This document shows, one piece after another, positions 16,649 through 24,714 of a DNA stretch of 64,000 bases (within the stretch, counting starts at the first letter, position 1; each line of letters starts with the position of its first letter). Below the pieces are notes generated by a model. The model ran no database searches. It was not told where the DNA came from and was given only the letters and a program-made list of their open reading frames with translations. The translations under genes and the position numbers were made by a program. This DNA is from Spirosoma sp. SC4-14 (GTDB lineage Bacteria > Bacteroidota > Bacteroidia > Cytophagales > Spirosomataceae), in NCBI RefSeq assembly GCF_037201965.1, contig NZ_CP147518.1:3155001-3219000 (forward strand), in the 5' to 3' direction.

Positions 16649-18043
16649 TCATACGGTCAAACGATTGGCGATCCGATTGAAAAACGTGTAGTAAGGCTCA
16701 TTGCGAATGATGCGTTGCAGATAAAGCGCCACTTCGCGGATATGATAGTCGCCCCACATACTCGATTCGCCATAGGCAATCTTACTGCCGGGTGGCACAT
16801 AATCCCAGCCATTTGGCTGATGATAAATCGAATGCAGCAGCAATCCCTGATGAACAGGGTTGGTGCTTAGATAGGGTTCGTCGAGTAGGGTGTTCACTAC
16901 GGTCAAACCAGCCTGCCAGTAGCGTTTCCCGGCTTCTGTATCGCCTTGTTTGGTTAAATATTTCCCCAGACGCAGAAGTCCCTGAGCACCAATAGCCGCT
17001 GCCGAGCTATCGACTGGCTCGAAATCGTTGAATGGATCGGCCGGGTAATTCAGATAATCGCCCAAACGGTGAAGATTAGGTGCGCCCGTATCCCAATACG
17101 GAACGCCATCGGTAGGCGTATGCTCGATAAAAAAATCGCAGGTGGCCGTAGCCGCTTTGAGCATATAGGCTTCAATGGCAGCGCGTCCACCAAACGGTTC
17201 CAGTTCGGAGTCGTTGCGGGTGGAGAGCCATTCGAGTTCTTCGGCGAAACCGCACATAGCCCAGGCCAGACCGCGTGTCCAGGTTGTGAAACCCGAATAG
17301 CCCTGTTGTGAATTCGGGCAACGGAAATTGCCATCTTTTGTGTTGAACACACTTTCGTGAGCGGTTCGCCCCCAGATATCATACGTATCGCGTTCTTCGC
17401 CATAGAAAACCGAATAGTCGGCCGTGGCTTTCATATGCTGTAGGGCTCGTTCGAGCAAGTTTATTTTCACATCGCCTTCACCCTGAAAAGTATGACCCAG
17501 CGCATAACTTAGCACCAGCGCCCGACAGGAACGAATGGTATCGACAAATAACGAATGGGGGCCATTGAAGGAACTGATGAAACCGCCAGTTTTGATCGTT
17601 GTCCAGCGGCTGGCCTGAACCGCACCAGAAATTTTCAGGGCCAGTTCGTAGAAGTTTTTCTCCCACTCATTGTGTGGTATTCGGCCTTCGTGCATCAACC
17701 GGAGCAGGTTGCCATAGGTACTGACGTTATTGAAGCCGTGGTCGTGTACACCAACATGGCTGATGTGAGGAGCCATTAGACTTAGCGTTTTCTGACGCCC
17801 AATTGCCAGAAAATCGGTGTCGTTAGTTGCGTCGAACTGTACGATTGCCGATCCAAACTGAAAGCCCTGTGTCCATTCTGTCCAGCCACGGGTTGTGTAT
17901 TTGCCAGCTGCGGTGAAAACGGGAGAGCCATTTGTAATGTCGTATTCGGATTCAATAAGGTGAATTTTCTGGCCTGAGAGTTCCCAGAAACGATCAAGTT
18001 TTGTAGTAAGGTCGGTAGGTTGTACTGAGTAGTCAATCTGCAT
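16649..18043 (-). CDS. GH88-family unsaturated glucuronyl hydrolase
   Basis: A 464-residue (alpha/alpha)6-barrel glycoside hydrolase. 'SHVGVHDHGFNN' contains Asp101, and 'SLFVDTIRSC' contains Asp168, matching the two catalytic aspartates of unsaturated beta-glucuronyl hydrolases. 'SGFTTWTRGLAWAMCGF' is the conserved barrel motif. These enzymes hydrate the C4-C5 double bond of unsaturated uronates released by polysaccharide lyases, which leads to ring opening and release. No signal peptide is seen, so it acts in the cytoplasm on imported oligosaccharides. It is the first gene of the GH88-OYE-SDR unit (6-nt gap to the next gene) and is divergent from kynU across a 225-nt region. Confidence 0.88.
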   Translation of the reverse strand: MQIDYSVQPTDLTTKLDRFWELSGQKIHLIESEYDITNGSPVFTAAGKYTTRGWTEWTQGFQFGSAIVQFDATNDTDFLAIGRQKTLSLMAPHISHVGVHDHGFNNVSTYGNLLRLMHEGRIPHNEWEKNFYELALKISGAVQASRWTTIKTGGFISSFNGPHSLFVDTIRSCRALVLSYALGHTFQGEGDVKINLLERALQHMKATADYSVFYGEERDTYDIWGRTAHESVFNTKDGNFRCPNSQQGYSGFTTWTRGLAWAMCGFAEELEWLSTRNDSELEPFGGRAAIEAYMLKAATATCDFFIEHTPTDGVPYWDTGAPNLHRLGDYLNYPADPFNDFEPVDSSAAAIGAQGLLRLGKYLTKQGDTEAGKRYWQAGLTVVNTLLDEPYLSTNPVHQGLLLHSIYHQPNGWDYVPPGSKIAYGESSMWGDYHIREVALYLQRIIRNEPYYTFFNRIANRLTV

Positions 18044-18212
18044 ACGGTAGGGAAATCCGTGGGTTTAGGATAAACGAGTAGGTCGTTGTTCCTTTAAAGA
18101 AGCAGATTGGAAATGACTACTATAATTCGGATGAAAATGTTCTGGTAGAGTTCTTCTGCAACTGTATTGCGGACGAACGTAACGCAAAACGGGGACAGTA
18201 TCTGAAGAATGA

Positions 18213-18244
18213 TTTGAACAAAACGGGAGTAAAACCGTAGTTTG
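18213..18244 (+). promoter_or_regulatory. Predicted kynU promoter
   Basis: TTTG at 18213-18216 and GTAGTTTG at 18237-18244, a near match to TAnnTTTG with one base missing between TA and TTTG. It ends 24 nt before the kynU ATG. Confidence 0.4.
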
Positions 18245-18268
18245 TAGATCAATAGTCAATGCCGCTCA

Positions 18269-19537
18269 ATGATCTACGAACACGCACTCGATTTTGCGCA
18301 ACAACTCGACCACGCTGATCCGCTTCGGCAGTTTCGCGACCGTTTTTATATTCCTCAGCACGCAGGCAAACCAGTAGTTTATTTATGTGGTAATTCGCTG
18401 GGGTTACAACCTAAATGTGCTCGCGAAGTGCTAAATCAGGAACTGAACACTTGGCAGAATCTGGGTGTGGAAGGTTGGTTTGAGCAGCGTGAGGGGGCTG
18501 AACAGTCCTGGTTGAGCTATCATAAATCCTGTAAAGAATCGTTGGCCCAGATTGTAGGGGCAGAGCAAGTGGAAGTTTGTCCGATGAATGCTCTTACCGT
18601 AAATCTGCATCTGCTGCTTGCTTCTTTTTATCAGCCTACGGATAAAAAAAACAGAATTCTGACCATTGCCGGTGATTTTCCATCCGACCAGTATGCACTC
18701 GAAACGCATATAAAACACCGGGGTTTGTCGCCTTCCGAGGTGCTGATTGAAATTGCTCCGCGCGCCAACGATGGACTAATTCATACGACCGATATTCAGA
18801 ACGCGATTGCCGAACATGCCGATTCGCTGGCGCTGATCTGGATGAGTGGCCTCAATTACTACACCGGACAGGTCTATACCATGGATGCCATTACGCAGAC
18901 GGCCCGGCACTATTGTGTGCCCATTGGCTTCGATCTGGCTCACGCTATAGGCAACGTACCCTTACGACTCCATGAATGGGGAGTCGATTTTGCAACCTGG
19001 TGTTCATATAAATACTTAAATGGCGGACCAGGGGCGGTTTCGGGGATATTTGTGCATCAGAAACATCACGACCAGCATTTGCCACGACTGGCGGGTTGGT
19101 GGGGCTATCGCGAAGATCGTCGTTTTGAGATGACGCCCGGTTTTTTGCCAGATACCGGTGCCGATGGCTGGCAGGTCAGTACGCCCAATATTCTGGCTTT
19201 GGCAGTGCATCGTGCCGCAATCGCTATTACGGCCGAAGCCGGTATAGTGGCATTACGTCAAAAAAGTGAACACCTGACTGGTTTTCTGGAATACATACTG
19301 ACACCCTTCGATAAAATTCAGATTCTAACTCCCGACGACCCGAACCAGCGAGGATGCCAGTTGTCGCTGTTAGTGCGTAAAAATGGCAAAGCGCTGTTCA
19401 ACTACTTGACTCAACAAGGCATTATTGGCGACTGGCGCGAACCCGATTGCATCCGTCTGGCTCCAACACCGCTCTACAATACGTTCGAAGAGATTTGGCA
19501 GGTTGGTGAGGTTTTAAAGAGATTCTACGCTTCCTGA
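18269..19537 (+). CDS. kynU: Kynureninase
   Basis: A 422-residue PLP-dependent enzyme that cleaves L-kynurenine to anthranilate and alanine (or 3-hydroxykynurenine to 3-hydroxyanthranilate) in tryptophan catabolism. The N-terminal '[13 protein letters not shown]' is the family signature. PLP-binding Lys248 lies in '[12 protein letters not shown]', and '[13 protein letters not shown]' carries the PLP-pocket Asp. Length is normal. No other kynurenine-pathway gene is adjacent, so it is an isolated pathway member here. Its 3' end overlaps the convergent queG gene by 13 nt. Confidence 0.95.
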   Translation: MIYEHALDFAQQLDHADPLRQFRDRFYIPQHAGKPVVYLCGNSLGLQPKCAREVLNQELNTWQNLGVEGWFEQREGAEQSWLSYHKSCKESLAQIVGAEQVEVCPMNALTVNLHLLLASFYQPTDKKNRILTIAGDFPSDQYALETHIKHRGLSPSEVLIEIAPRANDGLIHTTDIQNAIAEHADSLALIWMSGLNYYTGQVYTMDAITQTARHYCVPIGFDLAHAIGNVPLRLHEWGVDFATWCSYKYLNGGPGAVSGIFVHQKHHDQHLPRLAGWWGYREDRRFEMTPGFLPDTGADGWQVSTPNILALAVHRAAIAITAEAGIVALRQKSEHLTGFLEYILTPFDKIQILTPDDPNQRGCQLSLLVRKNGKALFNYLTQQGIIGDWREPDCIRLAPTPLYNTFEEIWQVGEVLKRFYAS

Positions 19538-20460
19538 TTGAACGTAATGTTGCGTTTCAGACCGTCTAATTTGGTTCGTTTTACGGCCGAGCGCCGGAAT
19601 ACTTCCCGAAACACCTCTTCGGTAATTTCTTCCCAATCGGTTTTTGTGAACGTAGCTAAATCGGGATGCAGATCGAAGGCAGGAGTCTGGTGCGGGCGGG
19701 CAAACCGGTTCCAGGGACAGACATCCTGGCAGATGTCGCAGCCAAATATCCAGTTCTTGAATTTGCCCCGAACGTCTTCTGGAATAGCTTCCTTTAGTTC
19801 TATCGTAAAATACGAAATACACTTGCTGCCATCGACCACATAGGGCCCAACAATGGCGTCGGTGGGGCAGGCATCGATACAGCGAGTGCAGGTGCCACAA
19901 TAGTCAGTAATAGGGCCGTCGGGTTCGAGTTCCAGATCGAGAATAAGCTCACCAATAAAGAAAAATGAACCGATCTCGCGATTGATCAGATTCGTATGTT
20001 TTCCTATCCATCCCAGTCCTGCCCGTTTAGCCCAGGCTTTATCCATAACCGGAGCTGAATCTACAAACGCGCGGCCACCAACTTCGCCAATTTCTTTGTG
20101 AATAAAGGCCAGCAGATCTTTCAGTTTGTCTTTTATAACAAAGTGATAATCTGTGCCATACGCATATTTAGAGAGTTTGTAGTCGTCGCTGGCTTCCGGT
20201 AGCGTTTGTTCGGGATAATAGTTAAGCAGTACCGTAATGACGGACTTCGCATCGTCGACCAGCAAACGCGGATCGAGCCGTTTGTCGAAGTGGTTAGCCA
20301 TGTAATTCATCTGGCCGTGCATACCATTCTTTAGCCAGATTTCCAGCCGTGAAGCCTCATCTTCCAGAAAATCAGCCTTTGCTATACCACAAAAATCGAA
20401 GCCCAATTCACGGGCTTTTGCTTTGATAAGGTTGGCGTATCGACCAGCCACTGTATGCAT
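19525..20460 (-). CDS. queG: Epoxyqueuosine reductase
   Basis: A 311-residue cytosolic cobalamin/iron-sulfur enzyme that reduces epoxyqueuosine to queuosine in tRNA, the last step of Q biosynthesis. Two [4Fe-4S] motifs are visible: '[12 protein letters not shown]' near residue 192 and '[12 protein letters not shown]' near 240. The N-terminal '[24 protein letters not shown]' is characteristic. It lacks the C-terminal HEAT extension found in many homologues, which is usual for the ~310-residue form. The upstream region has a heptameric hairpin. The 3' end overlaps kynU by 13 nt. Confidence 0.95.
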   Translation of the reverse strand: MHTVAGRYANLIKAKARELGFDFCGIAKADFLEDEASRLEIWLKNGMHGQMNYMANHFDKRLDPRLLVDDAKSVITVLLNYYPEQTLPEASDDYKLSKYAYGTDYHFVIKDKLKDLLAFIHKEIGEVGGRAFVDSAPVMDKAWAKRAGLGWIGKHTNLINREIGSFFFIGELILDLELEPDGPITDYCGTCTRCIDACPTDAIVGPYVVDGSKCISYFTIELKEAIPEDVRGKFKNWIFGCDICQDVCPWNRFARPHQTPAFDLHPDLATFTKTDWEEITEEVFREVFRRSAVKRTKLDGLKRNITFNQEA

Positions 20461-20471
20461 ACAATCAGGAT

Positions 20472-20539
20472 TTTGTCAATTGTCATCAGATCGTTGTTGC
20501 AAACTGCATCCACCAACGACGAATGACCAATGATAAATG
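20472..20539. repeat. Imperfect hairpin with 7-nt periodic right arm
   Basis: Left arm about 20475-20498 (core tcgttgttg) pairs imperfectly with right arm about 20510-20532. The right arm reads gaatgac, caatgat, aaatgac in heptamers. It lies in the divergent queG/grpE intergenic region. Confidence 0.6.
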
Positions 20540-20580
20540 ACTGAATCAATTTTATATAAGAACGTTTACCACATCTTTTT

Positions 20581-20625
20581 AAATCCAGTTAATCGGTTAA
20601 ATCCCAAAAATCCTGGCTCGGATAA
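20581..20625. repeat. Degenerate 9-nt tandem array (AAATCC family)
   Basis: Four consecutive 9-mers AAATCCAGT, TAATCGGTT, AAATCCCAA, AAATCCTGG, followed by CTCGGATAA. The last units match the arm at 7425-7451 (AAATCCCGG then TTCAGATTA). No complete opposite arm was found, so this looks like half of such an element. Confidence 0.6.
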
Positions 20626-20711
20626 TGTCAAGTTGGCAGGAAATGCGGTTTTGGCCGGTCTTTTGCCCATCTTTGCATATGAATTTCTGGAAGCGAAATA
20701 GAAGCTCATCA

Positions 20712-21302
20712 ATGGAAAATAAAGACATTTTGGACGATCAATCGTCTGCGAATACGCAACAACCTGACAACCTGGCAAGTGAAGAGACTGTAACGGTCAA
20801 TGGTGGAGAACCAGAAGAAACTCCCGAAACGGCTTCGGCAGAAGGGTTTGTCGCTGAAACCGACCGGATAGGTAGCGAACTTGCTGAACTTAAAGATAAA
20901 TACCTCCGTTTGTACGCTGACTTCGAGAACTTTCGTCGGCGCACAGCCAAGGAAAAACTAGAGTTGATTGGCAATGCCAATGAAGGACTGCTTCAGGCGT
21001 TGATTCCGGTTGTCGACGATTTTGAACGGGCCATGCAATCGATGGAAACTGCCGAAGACGTTGCTGCGGTGAAAGAAGGCGTGTCGCTGATTTATAACAA
21101 GTTGTTCAAGACACTGGAAAATAAAGGACTCAAACCGATGACGTCGAAAGGCGAACCTTTCAACGCTGATTTGCACGAGTCTGTGACGCAATTTCCTGCG
21201 CCCAGCGACGACCTGAAAGGCAAAGTTATTGACGAAATCGAGAAAGGATACTATCTGAATGACAAGGTCATTCGGTTTGCAAAAGTGATTGTTGGAAGCT
21301 AA
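20712..21302 (+). CDS. grpE: Nucleotide exchange factor GrpE
   Basis: A 196-residue co-chaperone from ATG 20712; upstream ATGs at 20625 and 20679 would add an unrelated N-terminus. The acidic disordered N-terminus (~60 residues) is followed by the long coiled coil beginning 'LAELKDKYLRLYADFENFRRRTAKE'. The C-terminal beta domain ends with the signature 'GYYLNDKVIRFAKVIVG'. GrpE releases ADP from DnaK. It precedes dnaJ, the usual Bacteroidota order, but the two are separated by a 95-nt gap holding a perfect 29-bp inverted repeat, so dnaJ levels may be set by that structure. Confidence 0.95.
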   Translation: MENKDILDDQSSANTQQPDNLASEETVTVNGGEPEETPETASAEGFVAETDRIGSELAELKDKYLRLYADFENFRRRTAKEKLELIGNANEGLLQALIPVVDDFERAMQSMETAEDVAAVKEGVSLIYNKLFKTLENKGLKPMTSKGEPFNADLHESVTQFPAPSDDLKGKVIDEIEKGYYLNDKVIRFAKVIVGS

Positions 21303-21309
21303 AATAGTA

Positions 21310-21385
21310 AAGAGTGTAGAGTGAAAAGTGAAGAATAAAGAAACATGCACTTGTCCTTATTCTTCACTTTTCACTCTACACTCTT
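21310..21385. repeat. Perfect 29-bp inverted repeat between grpE and dnaJ
   Basis: Arms 21310-21338 and 21357-21385 are complementary at all 29 positions, with an 18-nt loop. The left arm reads in heptamers aagagtg, tagagtg, aaaagtg, aagaata. The stem is AT-rich and lacks a U-tract beyond the right arm, so it is not a canonical terminator. Confidence 0.95.
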
Positions 21386-21397
21386 CGCTAAACAGAT

Positions 21398-22558
21398 ATG
21401 GCAACGAAGCGCGACTATTATGAAATATTGGGCGTTGACAAAAACGCTACACCGGAGGAATTAAAGAAGGCCTATCGAAAGATGGCTATCAAATATCACC
21501 CCGACAAAAACCCTGACGATCCTACTGCTGAAGAAAAGTTTAAGGAGGCTGCCGAAGCCTACGACGTTCTGAACGACCCGCAAAAGAAAGCTCGTTACGA
21601 TCAGTTTGGGCATGCGGGTGTAGGTGGTGCTGCCGGAGGGTATGGCGCTGGCGGGCCAACCATGGAGGATATTTTTAGCCAGTTTGGCGATGTCTTTGGC
21701 GATGATTCTCCATTTGGGAGCTTTTTCCGTGGAGCAGGTGGCGGTGGTCAGCGGCAGCGCGTGCGTCGGGGTTCCGATCTGCGCATTAAACTGAAGCTAA
21801 ACCTACAGGAAGTTGCCAATGGTGTTGAGAAAAAAATAAAAGTTAAGCGCCACGTTACCTGTAACACCTGTGGTGGCAATGGGTCTAAAAACGGTACGGC
21901 CGTTCAGACCTGTACGACCTGCAATGGAACCGGCCAAACCCGCAAAGTCGTCAATACAATGCTTGGACAGATGGTTTCGACCAGTACCTGCCCAACCTGT
22001 AATGGCGAAGGTAAAATTGTTACCGATCGCTGCGACGCTTGCTTTGGCGAAGGTCGTGTTTTGCAGGAAGATGTGATTCCTATCAAGATTCCGGCTGGTG
22101 TTGCCGAAGGTATTCAACTATCGGTGGGTGGCAAAGGCAATGTGCCCCCACGCGGAGGTGTTGCTGGCGATTTGTTAATTGTTATTGAGGAAGAGGAAGA
22201 TGCCGATCTGAAACGCGATGGTAATAACGTGGTCTTTGATCTGTATGTGAGCTTCATCGATGCAGCTATTGGGACCAATGTTGAAGTTCCAACCATTGAC
22301 GGGAAAGCCCGAATCACGCTCGATGCCGGTACGCAGAGCGGTAAGATTCTACGCCTGAAAGGTAAAGGCATTAAGGAACTGAATGGTTATGGCCGGGGCG
22401 ACCAACTTGTACACATTAACGTCTGGACACCGAAAGTGCTATCGGCCGAAGAGCGGTCACTACTTGAAAAGCTACGTACTTCGCCGAATTTCCAGCCAAA
22501 GCCAAACAAAAACGAGAAAGGCTTCTTCGATAAGATGAAGGACTTTTTCCACGGTTAA
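21398..22558 (+). CDS. dnaJ: Chaperone DnaJ
   Basis: A 386-residue type I Hsp40. The J domain is at residues 5-70 with HPD in '[10 protein letters not shown]', followed by a Gly/Phe-rich linker (about 75-125). The zinc domain has four CxxCxGxG repeats ([32 protein letters not shown]), and a C-terminal substrate-binding and dimerisation region completes it. It stimulates DnaK ATP hydrolysis and delivers unfolded substrates. Length and all motifs are intact. It ends on a rho-independent terminator. Confidence 0.97.
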   Translation: MATKRDYYEILGVDKNATPEELKKAYRKMAIKYHPDKNPDDPTAEEKFKEAAEAYDVLNDPQKKARYDQFGHAGVGGAAGGYGAGGPTMEDIFSQFGDVFGDDSPFGSFFRGAGGGGQRQRVRRGSDLRIKLKLNLQEVANGVEKKIKVKRHVTCNTCGGNGSKNGTAVQTCTTCNGTGQTRKVVNTMLGQMVSTSTCPTCNGEGKIVTDRCDACFGEGRVLQEDVIPIKIPAGVAEGIQLSVGGKGNVPPRGGVAGDLLIVIEEEEDADLKRDGNNVVFDLYVSFIDAAIGTNVEVPTIDGKARITLDAGTQSGKILRLKGKGIKELNGYGRGDQLVHINVWTPKVLSAEERSLLEKLRTSPNFQPKPNKNEKGFFDKMKDFFHG

Positions 22559-22608
22559 GTACTGAGCAAAAGCGGTTACTAACCCGATACATAATAAATG
22601 CACAAATC

Positions 22609-22629
22609 AGCCCCGAAAGGGGCTTTTTT
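22609..22629 (+). terminator. dnaJ rho-independent terminator
   Basis: Stem AGCCCC/GGGGCT with a GAAA tetraloop (22609-22624) followed by a T-run, 50 nt after the dnaJ stop. Confidence 0.9.
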
Positions 22630-22792
22630 GTTGTGAATTCCTTATTTACAGGGCTGTACATGAAAGAATGGGTAGGGTAAGACCACCAGTCTATCAATTG
22701 CATCTGGAAGAAAAATCCAGCCTGCGTTATTTCAGAAAAGAAACAATATGCTAACCTTCCAGTATAGGCAGATAAAGCCTAACTGGTTCCGA

Positions 22793-24157
22793 TTAGGTTA
22801 GCTTAGCGAACAAATCGTTTAGCCCTTCGCTCATGGAAGGATGAGTGTAGATCGTATCGCGCAATACGGTGTAATCGAATCCGGCACGCATGGCCAATTG
22901 AACCAGATTGATCAATTCGCTGGAGTTGGCACACAATAGCGTACATCCCAAAATCTGATTGGTATCCGCATCGACAATGGCTTTTAACAAACCCTCCGTT
23001 TCTTTTAAGACGTGAGCCCGCGTGATCGATGCGGCTGGTAAGGTAGCTACTTTGATACGATAGCCCTGCGCCAGTGCTTCGTGTTCGCGCAAACCCACAT
23101 GGGAGAAAGGTGGACTGGTAAATAAGCTAAAGGCTACCTGGCTGCGATCTGTCAGCGTATGCGGCTTAAAGTTGAAGAACTGGCTCCGAATAATTCTGAA
23201 GTCGTCCAGGGAGATGTAGGTAAACTGAGGCCCTCCGTTCACATCGCCAATTGCCCAGATGTGCGGAATATTGGTCTGAAGATGGTCATTAACTTTTATA
23301 TACCCTCTGGCGTCCTGTTCGACACCTGCTGCCGAAAGATTTAAGCCTTCGGTATAAGGTTGTCTGCCAGTGGCCACCAGAATGGCAGCAGCCGAAATTT
23401 CCTGCCGATTTTGTTCCTGTCCATGGTAAACAACCGTATCGTAACGGTCGTCGCCGGGGATAATTTCGTCGACCGTTACGGCTTGTTCAATTCGAATACC
23501 TTTACTTAAAAGAATGATCTGGACCGCATCGGCCATATCCCGATCTTCTTTTGGTAAGAAATGAATCGATCGATCCAGAATCGTGACCCTGGAACCATAT
23601 TGGGCATACATACTGGCAAATTCCAGAGCAATGTAACCTCCGCCGATAATGACCAGCTCATCAGGGAGTTGCTTCTGTTGCATAAGGGTAGTACTGGTAA
23701 ACACGCGCTGGCTATGCTGAAGACCCGGAATTGATGGAATAAGGGGTTTAGCACCGGTGTTGATAAAAATTCGCCCGGCTTCAATCAGAACTTCTTCTCC
23801 TGTATCCGTAAGCCGAACAGAAACCTGATGAGGAGACACGAAAGCGGCTTTGCCGGTAATTACTGTAGCATTGGGCGACTGGTCGACCATGTTGAAATTA
23901 CGTTGCCGCAGAGTACCGATAAGTTGATCTTTTTCGCTGATGGCTTCTGCATATGGCTTACCCAGTTCGGCATCATGTATTAAGAATTTGGTTGGTATAC
24001 AGGCAATGTTTATGCAGGTGCCTCCATACATGAATGGCGACTGTTCAACTAATGCCACGGTCCATCCCTGATTGGCCAGGTAAGCAGCCAGCGTCTTACC
24101 CCCTTTCCCAAAGCCAATGATCAGGGCATCATAAGCGCTATGAATTGATTTCATCAT
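22793..24157 (-). CDS. RclA-like FAD-dependent pyridine nucleotide-disulfide oxidoreductase
   Basis: A 454-residue flavoprotein. The N-terminal 'ALIIGFGKGGKTLAAYL' is an FAD Rossmann motif close to that of E. coli RclA. The redox-active pair is Cys48 and Cys53 in 'GGTCINIACIPTK' (RclA has GGTCINIGCIPTK). A second GxGxxA/G NAD motif lies in 'VIIGGGYIALEFASMYA', and the C-terminal catalytic 'THPSMSEGLNDLF' carries the active-site His. RclA-type enzymes protect against hypochlorous stress and reduce hypothiocyanous acid. The ancestor group also includes mercuric and lipoamide reductases, but RclA fits best. It is divergent from a hybrid sensor kinase across a 557-nt region. Confidence 0.8.
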   Translation of the reverse strand: MMKSIHSAYDALIIGFGKGGKTLAAYLANQGWTVALVEQSPFMYGGTCINIACIPTKFLIHDAELGKPYAEAISEKDQLIGTLRQRNFNMVDQSPNATVITGKAAFVSPHQVSVRLTDTGEEVLIEAGRIFINTGAKPLIPSIPGLQHSQRVFTSTTLMQQKQLPDELVIIGGGYIALEFASMYAQYGSRVTILDRSIHFLPKEDRDMADAVQIILLSKGIRIEQAVTVDEIIPGDDRYDTVVYHGQEQNRQEISAAAILVATGRQPYTEGLNLSAAGVEQDARGYIKVNDHLQTNIPHIWAIGDVNGGPQFTYISLDDFRIIRSQFFNFKPHTLTDRSQVAFSLFTSPPFSHVGLREHEALAQGYRIKVATLPAASITRAHVLKETEGLLKAIVDADTNQILGCTLLCANSSELINLVQLAMRAGFDYTVLRDTIYTHPSMSEGLNDLFAKLT

Positions 24158-24526
24158 GTAAAACAGTAAAATTAACTACCTGCCAGCATGCCATTTGCGA
24201 CTTGCTGCTGTTGGTAAAACGCTTGAGTAGATGGTAATAAAAATAAGGTGTTAGTCCATCGACTGACTGACACACGGGCAAATTACCGAAATAGTGTAGC
24301 AATCTCTAACCACTTTGCCTCAAATGGCTACCGATAATTGTTTCGTAGCGAGCTAATAAACTTTTTCCGGTAAGGCAGACCGATTATAGCCACTCAAAAG
24401 GCGCATTCTTTTTTTGATAAAATACCCGGCTTCCTGTTAGGCCTTTTCCTGTAACCAATATCAGGACGATGTGCCGACTGTTCTTTTGGGGTGGCATCTT
24501 GATTTGTGGACTGGTGCGTTCGCTTT

Positions 24527-24557
24527 TATCCGGAAAACACTAGTGTCCTATCGGATA
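24527..24557. promoter_or_regulatory. Interrupted dyad, possible operator
   Basis: TATCCG (24527-24532) and CGGATA (24552-24557) flank the perfect 10-bp palindrome acactagtgt (24537-24546), nearly on one axis of symmetry. It lies about 40 nt upstream of the predicted kinase-gene promoter, a position suited to a dimeric regulator. Confidence 0.35.
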
Positions 24558-24580
24558 CAGAATTAGCCCTGTCCCTTTTC

Positions 24581-24605
24581 TTGTAAATTTGTTTAATTAG
24601 ATTTG
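24581..24605 (+). promoter_or_regulatory. Predicted promoter of the hybrid kinase gene
   Basis: TTG at 24581 and a full -7 match TAGATTTG at 24598-24605. The 14-nt spacer is shorter than the usual 19-20, so the -33 part is doubtful. Confidence 0.35.
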
Positions 24606-24714
24606 TGGTAACTACAATTGTAAAAAACAGTGGTTGTAGTTCTTGGAGGGCTCTTCGTTTTCTGGACGATTAGTTCGGTAATACATAGATCGAATACTTG
24701 TAGAAGAGCTACTA

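Larger units (their letters stand above)
24158..24714. other. 557-nt divergent intergenic region
   Basis: No gene is recognised here. It holds a 31-bp interrupted dyad (24527-24557), a predicted -7 box TAGATTTG at 24598, and two copies of the phrase GATTTGTGG (24501 and 24600). The minus-strand side shows no convincing promoter for the RclA-like gene. Confidence 0.6.
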
